Positions 7,879 through 11,856 of a DNA stretch of 11,856 bases are shown piece by piece. Made by a program: the position numbers and the translations under genes. The stretch spans positions 1 to 11,856 of the forward strand of contig JALUTL010000220.1 in the NCBI GenBank assembly GCA_027016475.1, read 5' to 3'. This stretch comes from Candidatus Heimdallarchaeota archaeon. Its GTDB lineage: Archaea > Asgardarchaeota > Heimdallarchaeia > Heimdallarchaeales > Kariarchaeaceae. The notes beneath the pieces were generated by a model. The model saw only the letters and a program-made list of their open reading frames with translations, did no database searches and was not told the DNA's origin. Within the stretch, counting starts at the first letter, position 1. Each line of letters begins with the position of its first letter.

Positions 7879-7888
7879 CTCACGTGAG
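7879..7888. promoter_or_regulatory. Perfect 10-bp palindrome CTCACGTGAG
   Basis: CTCACGTGAG reads the same on both strands and lies between the 7TM and FMN reductase genes, about 50 bases upstream of the latter's TATA box. It could be a binding site for a dimeric regulator. A single 10-bp palindrome can arise by chance, and no second copy was noticed. Confidence 0.2.
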
Positions 7889-7936
7889 GAGTTCAAGGAG
7901 AGCGGAACTAGCTTGAAAGTAGAAAACAGATATGGT

Positions 7937-8737
7937 TTATGGCTCATGGTTAATTTTTTCTGAAACGTCTTTTAGATAAGAAAGAATTTCATTAGGATCT
8001 GGCCTCTTACTTTTGTTCTCCTCAACCAAATTCAGTTTTTGGATGACCTTGGCAGTCTGCAACGCCCTGAATATTTGCTGATGTGAAAACAGGAGGAATT
8101 CAGGACGCTTAAAAGACAAGTAAAGATTGAACACCGAGAAGGCAAAGATCAAATGAGGAAGATGTCCCGCAATTACCATAATCAGATCATTTTGGATTCC
8201 TGTGATGGTGCTAATGATGGCGAGTATCCTGAATGAGCCCAAAAGGATGAAAAACAGGATAAACAATCGCCACATGTTTAGGGCGATAGGTTGCGACCTA
8301 TGAACTGAGACATACTGAGTATTGGCAATGCTTCCCCAAGCCGAAATTGAGATTACTACAAGGAAGCAGCTGAAAACGAATTGTCGTAGCAGGGTAACTG
8401 TGGAGTCTTGGGTCATGACTTCAGCAACAATCGCCGTGCCGTAAACCGCGTTGATCACGACAAGAAATATCCTGTGGCGGAGATAAAGGGTAAAATGTGC
8501 AATTCTAAAAAAGAGGACTGCAAGGATGTTCAGAACAAATATTCCGACCAATGATTCCTGAATGGAACCAAATCCAAAAAATGCCCGTGTTAGAGCGTTG
8601 AGAAGAAGAAAAACGTATGCAATTGAGAGGAGCAGATAATCCATGACACTGGTGTTTCTGTAGATCTGAAGCATTCTGAGAATGGTGACCGTCAAAAACG
8701 TAGCTGTCAACAGCTCCATCAGAAAAACAAAATTCAC
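7937..8737 (-). CDS. Seven-helix integral membrane protein, unknown function
   Basis: The protein is 266 residues and intact. Hydrophobic segments lie at about 2-24, 30-52, 58-80, 88-108, 114-136, 152-176 and 182-205, giving seven helices with short loops. A soluble C-terminal tail of about 60 residues follows (KRPEFLLFSHQQIFRALQ, then a Lys/Glu-rich end). No catalytic motif is visible. The last helix and exit (FNLYLSFKRPEFLLFS) resembles that of the 7TM protein at 10041-11208 (LFLYAIYDEPREILAIS), so the two are probably distant paralogues with different cytoplasmic parts. Such compact 7TM modules often act as sensor inputs; that role is inferred. The GTG start at 8735-8737 is chosen because a TTTAAT box begins 28 bases upstream; ATG at codon 7 is the alternative. 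It is divergent from the zinc-ribbon gene. Confidence 0.8.
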   Translation of the reverse strand: MNFVFLMELLTATFLTVTILRMLQIYRNTSVMDYLLLSIAYVFLLLNALTRAFFGFGSIQESLVGIFVLNILAVLFFRIAHFTLYLRHRIFLVVINAVYGTAIVAEVMTQDSTVTLLRQFVFSCFLVVISISAWGSIANTQYVSVHRSQPIALNMWRLFILFFILLGSFRILAIISTITGIQNDLIMVIAGHLPHLIFAFSVFNLYLSFKRPEFLLFSHQQIFRALQTAKVIQKLNLVEENKSKRPDPNEILSYLKDVSEKINHEP

Positions 8738-8759
8738 TACTAGCCATTGATTATACTGA

Positions 8760-8765
8760 ATTAAA
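8760..8765 (-). promoter_or_regulatory. TATA box of the 7TM gene
   Basis: On the minus strand TTTAAT begins 28 bases before the GTG at 8737. This spacing favours that GTG over the downstream ATG. The 142-base divergent gap to the zinc-ribbon gene holds this box and that gene's promoter. Confidence 0.55.
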
Positions 8766-8850
8766 CTTTATTGATCCCAATTGTAAAATTAATGGAAATG
8801 TTCCAAAGATTCAGAAAAAAGGCACAAACATAATCCAACCAAATAGAAAT

Positions 8851-8860
8851 TGCTTAAATG
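8851..8860 (+). promoter_or_regulatory. Promoter TGCTTAAATG of the zinc-ribbon gene
   Basis: The CTTAAAT core (from 8853) lies 27 bases before the ATG at 8880, fitting a TATA box for a leaderless transcript. TGCTTAAATG followed by one base and GAGAAAAT also occurs upstream of the thioredoxin gene. An upstream TTG at 8850 is in frame but lies in this box and is therefore unlikely to be the start. Confidence 0.65.
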
Positions 8861-8879
8861 TGAGAAAATATTGGAACTT

Positions 8880-9341
8880 ATGGCGAAATATTGTCCTTCT
8901 TGCGGTACACAGAATGATGATCAGGCCAGATTTTGCATCAACTGCGGAACTGGAATTGAAAGGAATCCGACAAACCCAATCACACAGGCGCCAGTCTCGA
9001 CTTCATCCATGGGTGCAGCTTCCCATGCCCCACCCATGTATGCCGACAACGCTTCAATGGTTAGAACTCAACCTATTCAAGATCCGCTTATGGCTTCAAT
9101 GCAAAAATCGGTAGGTTTGGCAGTTGTCTTGTCGTTTTTGATTCCCGGTCTTGGGCAAATCTATGCAGGAAAAACTGGTAGAGGGCTAGCATTTTTGGTA
9201 GGGTTTTTCATAGGCTTACTTTTCTTCCTTCCTGGTGTTATCATTTGGATATTCGGAATGATTGATGCCAACAACATCGCAAAACGCTACAATGAGTTTG
9301 TATTGACCTATGGTAGACCACCGCAATCATATGAGTACTAG
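8880..9341 (+). CDS. Zinc-ribbon protein with C-terminal TM2-type membrane domain
   Basis: From ATG 8880 the protein is 153 residues. The first 23 residues form a zinc ribbon with two CxxC pairs (Cys5/Cys8 in CPSCG, Cys19/Cys22 in CINCG). A flexible Pro/Ser/Ala/Met-rich linker follows to about 75. The C-terminal part is a TM2-like pair of helices: LAVVLSFLIPGLGQIYAGK, a GRG turn, then LAFLVGFFIGLLFFLPGVII, ending in a short tail with IDANNIAKRYNE. The ribbon should face the cytoplasm on the linker. Such proteins are common in archaea and their function is generally unknown; a protein-interaction or regulatory role is a guess. The start was chosen by TATA spacing and because the ribbon begins directly at residue 3. 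Thioredoxin follows 52 bases downstream under a near-identical promoter. Confidence 0.88.
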   Translation: MAKYCPSCGTQNDDQARFCINCGTGIERNPTNPITQAPVSTSSMGAASHAPPMYADNASMVRTQPIQDPLMASMQKSVGLAVVLSFLIPGLGQIYAGKTGRGLAFLVGFFIGLLFFLPGVIIWIFGMIDANNIAKRYNEFVLTYGRPPQSYEY

Positions 9342-9361
9342 ATTCTTTATCGGCAAGCAGA

Positions 9362-9371
9362 TGCTTAAATG
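9362..9371 (+). promoter_or_regulatory. Promoter TGCTTAAATG of the thioredoxin gene
   Basis: TGCTTAAATG is identical to the element before the zinc-ribbon gene and is likewise followed by one base and GAGAAAAT. The CTTAAAT core begins 30 bases before the ATG at 9394. This gives the gene its own promoter despite the short gap to its upstream neighbour, and suggests shared regulation. Confidence 0.65.
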
Positions 9372-9393
9372 AGAGAAAATTGAAGTGTAAACT

Positions 9394-9966
9394 ATGGAAA
9401 GCAAGAGTGTCATAGATTCCATTTTTGAACAAGGTATTTCCTATAGTGATTATCTGGGAAGAAGCGATCGCCACAGGGAGCGGATGCAGAAGGCCAAAGA
9501 GGCAACAGTCAACATTTTGGAGACGAAGAGAGATATTTTGGAGATGATCGACAAGCCGATGAACGTGGTTGTTTTTGCAGAAAATTGGTGCGGAGACTGT
9601 GCCAATGGTGTCCCTGTCATAGCAGAAATTGCGGAAAGGTGCCAGAACTGGAACTTTAGAATATTCCCCAAAGATGATTATGATGAGCTGTTCGGGAAAT
9701 ATTTCACAATTGCCGGGAAGAAAAAGATACCCCTTCTTCTTTTTTTGGACAAGGAGAACAACGAAATCGCGAGGTGGGTGGAGAGGCCTACGGAAATCTA
9801 TCTTCTTAACCATCAGATGAAAAAGGCCAATCTCACTCGAGAGGAAAAAATTCAGAAACTGAAGTACAGTCCAGAATTCAATCCCCCCTACATTACAGAA
9901 CTGATCGTGAATGAAGTGCTTTTAACGGCACAGAAGGCAGCAGCCATTGTCCAATCCCTAATGTGA
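9394..9966 (+). CDS. Thioredoxin-family protein with CGDC active site
   Basis: The protein is 190 residues and intact. A helical N-terminal part of about 50 residues precedes a thioredoxin fold: MNVVVFAENWCGDCANGVPV (56-75) with redox cysteines Cys66 and Cys69 in CGDC, and the cis-proline Pro113 in KKIPLLLFLD. This layout, with an N-terminal helical extension and WCGDC, matches the small thioredoxin-like family found in bacteria and archaea rather than classical WCGPC thioredoxins. It probably carries out thiol-disulfide exchange in the cytoplasm; there is no signal peptide. The C-terminal 45 residues (from LTREEKIQ) add helices of unknown role. The gene sits between the zinc-ribbon/TM2 and 7TM-longin genes; a zinc ribbon could be a redox partner, which is speculation. 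Confidence 0.9.
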   Translation: MESKSVIDSIFEQGISYSDYLGRSDRHRERMQKAKEATVNILETKRDILEMIDKPMNVVVFAENWCGDCANGVPVIAEIAERCQNWNFRIFPKDDYDELFGKYFTIAGKKKIPLLLFLDKENNEIARWVERPTEIYLLNHQMKKANLTREEKIQKLKYSPEFNPPYITELIVNEVLLTAQKAAAIVQSLM

Positions 9967-10015
9967 AACAATTTTGTTCAACATTTGTTAAATTTCACTT
10001 TCTTGTAGGAATCGC

Positions 10016-10022
10016 TTTAATA
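10016..10022 (+). promoter_or_regulatory. TATA box of the second 7TM gene
   Basis: TTTAATA begins 25 bases before the ATG at 10041, close to the spacing at the other genes. This supports ATG 10041 over the GTG at 9963 that overlaps the end of the thioredoxin gene. Confidence 0.5.
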
Positions 10023-10040
10023 AATGAAAAAATAGGGGAA

Positions 10041-11208
10041 ATGGTGTTGAACTTCCAACTTGTTCTTGAATTGGGAAGGATTGCCGCAGGTACAATGTTA
10101 GTTGTAAGTTTCTTTATTGGGTGGCTTATCTTTCGGAAAATTGACAATTGGATGGTTCGGCGTTCAACTATGGGCTATCTGCTCATTGCAACATGGGCGT
10201 TTTTGACATCCGTCAACGAGTTGTTGCTAATTCCTTTTTTGAATAACAGTACACAAGGATTGGGGTTCATTTCCATCATGATCATTATTGGGGCCCAACT
10301 GGTCATAGCTTCGAGCCGTAGGATGGTTCATGGTAGGCTTGGCAACTGCACAGATGGTGTTTCCATCAGTAAGGTTTGCATGGACTGAAGAAAGCAGCGA
10401 CCTCCCCGGGATTTTCTATCACCCCCTCTATTTGGCCGGAACCATTGCATATGGGCTACTTATTATATTCATCCTCCTTCATACGGATCTTACGATTGAT
10501 GAGCGTTTTTCGACGCCAAACCCAGCAGTTCAGTTGTCTAGAATTTTGGGCATCACAGGCACATTTCTTGTTTTTGGGCAATCATTGTTCAGGCTTGTAA
10601 CGTTGGATGTTGCATTTCATATCACAATTTATGCCATTGGAAGATTCATCCTAGTTTTTGGGGTCACTCTCTTCCTGTATGCGATTTATGATGAACCAAG
10701 GGAGATATTGGCTATTTCTCGGGGGATTACCAACGCGTTCTTTAGAGATCAGGTCAGCATTGCACTGTTCGGTTTCAGAGGCGGAGGGCCAGAGATCATT
10801 CAATTCAAAGGATTTGGGTTTTTCAATAATCAGAATCGATTTGAACAGAATCTATTGACTTTAGGTCTTGCAGGACTCGTTGTGTTGGCAAGAGGCGATG
10901 AATATTTGGAAGGGTCAACTCTTATTCCAGTGATAGAAGATAAGGAATATACTGGATTTTCTATCTGCGGGTGGGTCAAAGACAAAAACCAGCCAGATGA
11001 AAGGTTTGATGGGAAAAACTACATTGCAGTCCTGATCGTTGTCGAACGGAACTATGAGTGGCTGTTTCAAAATAGACAGGAATGGGAGGAAGCATTCCTG
11101 ACCAAATTCCACCAACTGGAAGATTTTTCTGCCTTGAAATTTGACGAGTTGATCGAATTTGTGAAGGAGCTTATGATGACTTCTGCAATGAAGGCAACAA
11201 AAGGCTAG
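10041..11208 (+). CDS. 7TM membrane protein with longin-like cytoplasmic domain, one frame break
   Basis: Two plus frames make one protein of about 388 residues. Frame one (10041 to about 10308) gives three helices: LGRIAAGTMLVVSFFIGWLI, YLLIATWAFLTSVNELLLIP and GFISIMIIIGAQLVIA. Frame two gives LRAVGWFMVGLATAQMVF, YLAGTIAYGLLIIFILL, a helix around GTFLVFGQSLFRLV and one around GRFILVFGVTLFLYAIY, making seven. The join near 10308 needs one extra base removed or two supplied. The alternative is two overlapping genes, the second starting at ATG 10330 (292 residues). The C-terminal 140 residues are soluble with predicted order beta-beta-alpha-beta-beta-beta-alpha-alpha: VSIALFGFRGGGPEIIQF, EQNLLTLGLAGLVVLARG, STLIPVIEDKEYTGFSICGW, YIAVLIVVE, EWLFQNRQEWEEAFLTKF, DELIEFVKELM. 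That order and size match the longin fold, a GTPase-linked domain found in eukaryotes and Asgard archaea. The fold call is from pattern only. Confidence 0.6.
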
Positions 11209-11376
11209 CGATTCCGTGCACAGTAAAATCATTCATTCTAAAACAGATTTGGGCATTTAATTACTGTACCTATTCACCTTGCTGAAGCAACAATTAATTG
11301 CAACATTTCCATTTGAAGATCATGGGGTTAGCTAAAGTACTAGGAAGCATATTGTAAGTATTCATAATTGCCCTAG

Positions 11377-11856
11377 GTGTTGAGGCTAGGATGTATACCT
11401 GACGGCCAATGCAGTGATGCAAGTAGCCCAGAGACTCTGATTTCCAATCCAGGTTTTGAAAATGTGGACAAGGAACAAATTAGAGAGTTTGTAGATGTAT
11501 CCCTACCAAAAGGAGAGGTCATTCCTAAGGGGCAGATCTCACAGTCGAGCTTACTACCAGTGGCACAAAAGACCCTTCTGTACATGAAACACGAAATCTG
11601 GGCGAATTAAAGACTATAACACTTCTGTTCACTTTGGATGAGCCAATCAAACAGGCCTTGATTGAAGGAAAAGGCTTAGAAGTCGAAGGAAAAGCAACTG
11701 CCATCCCCACTGTTTTTGGATACAAAACCTCACACGCCACGCAAACCTTGGATTTAGGGAAACAAACATCTCAGGAGCATAAAGTTTGTGAGACCAAAAA
11801 GGTTTCATTGATTTAGATTTTATCGAATTTGTGAAGAACCTCAATGATTGGATTCT
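11377..11856 (+). pseudogene. Beta-rich protein, frame-broken and cut by the window end
   Basis: Three plus frames join in order. Frame one from 11377 reads ISNPGFENVDKEQIREFVDV and ends near GEVIPKG. Frame two continues ADLTVELTTSGTKDPSVHET and later LKTITLLFTLDEPIKQAL. Frame three, from about 11804, reads FIDLDFIEFVKNLNDWI to the window end. One G missing in 11529-11532 and one T missing in 11803-11805 repair both breaks. Alternating strands suggest an immunoglobulin-like or similar extracellular beta domain; no family is recognised. The real start may be ATG 11322, which opens MGLAKVLGSIL, then meets TAA at 11355 before VFIIALGV in the same frame. That would be a signal peptide with a stop in it, and TTAATT lies 28 bases before that ATG. 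This upstream part needs at least one more change and is uncertain. Confidence 0.4.

Noticed and set aside
8850..8879. TTG at 8850 as the start of the zinc-ribbon gene
   Set aside because: It lies inside the TATA-like box; ATG 8880 fits both the promoter spacing and the start of the zinc ribbon.
9963..10040. GTG at 9963 as the start of the second 7TM gene, overlapping the thioredoxin stop
   Set aside because: ATG 10041 has a TATA box at the usual distance and begins directly before the first membrane helix.
1..11856. tRNA or rRNA genes, insertion sequences, attachment sites, replication origin
   Set aside because: No cloverleaf, rRNA-like stretch, transposase or terminal inverted repeats were seen by eye; a covariance-model scan was not possible.

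Overview
The window most likely comes from an archaeon. Seven genes have a TTTAAT/TTTTAA/CTTAAAT-type TATA box starting about 25-29 bases before the start codon, the arrangement expected of leaderless archaeal transcripts. The gene families fit: a double-CxxC zinc ribbon joined to a TM2 domain, compact seven-helix membrane proteins, a chemoreceptor, a secreted subtilase and sequon-rich surface proteins. A longin-like C-terminal domain on one membrane protein and an LRR-like protein would suit an Asgard-type archaeon. That placement is inference; there is no rRNA or other marker gene in the window.

Layout. Bases 3-2774 (minus) encode a secreted subtilisin-family protease. Its N-terminal half is an extraordinary array of 54 PYWST/PFWST/PYWAT-type motifs, first in pentapeptide and then in decapeptide spacing. 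Bases 2830-3325 hold no clear gene, only a TATA-like site and weak coding-like fragments. Bases 3326-5020 carry three broken genes: an LRR-like protein (plus), then a sequon-rich extracellular protein and a small beta-rich protein (minus, start and stop overlapping as GTGA). Bases 5053-6235 encode a four-helix methyl-accepting chemotaxis protein (plus). It ends four bases from a convergent SAM-dependent methyltransferase (6240-7039, minus). Bases 7253-9966 are clean: an NADPH-dependent FMN reductase-like flavoprotein and a 7TM protein (minus), then a zinc-ribbon/TM2 protein and a CGDC thioredoxin (plus). Bases 10041-11208 encode a second, related 7TM protein with a longin-like cytoplasmic domain, interrupted once. 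The right edge is a beta-rich protein with two interruptions that runs off the window.

Functional picture. Much of the content concerns the cell envelope and sensing: secreted protease, surface proteins, chemoreceptor and two related 7TM proteins. A flavoprotein and a thioredoxin add a redox theme. The zinc-ribbon/TM2 and thioredoxin genes share nearly the same promoter-proximal sequence and are probably co-regulated.

A striking property is the number of reading-frame breaks. I find about eleven, and in all but one the protein continues if a single base is supposed missing, often in a short run of identical bases. This suggests either uncorrected long-read error or real gene decay. The breaks fall in some genes and spare about 5 kb of others. 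Broken genes are given as one span with the break positions stated.
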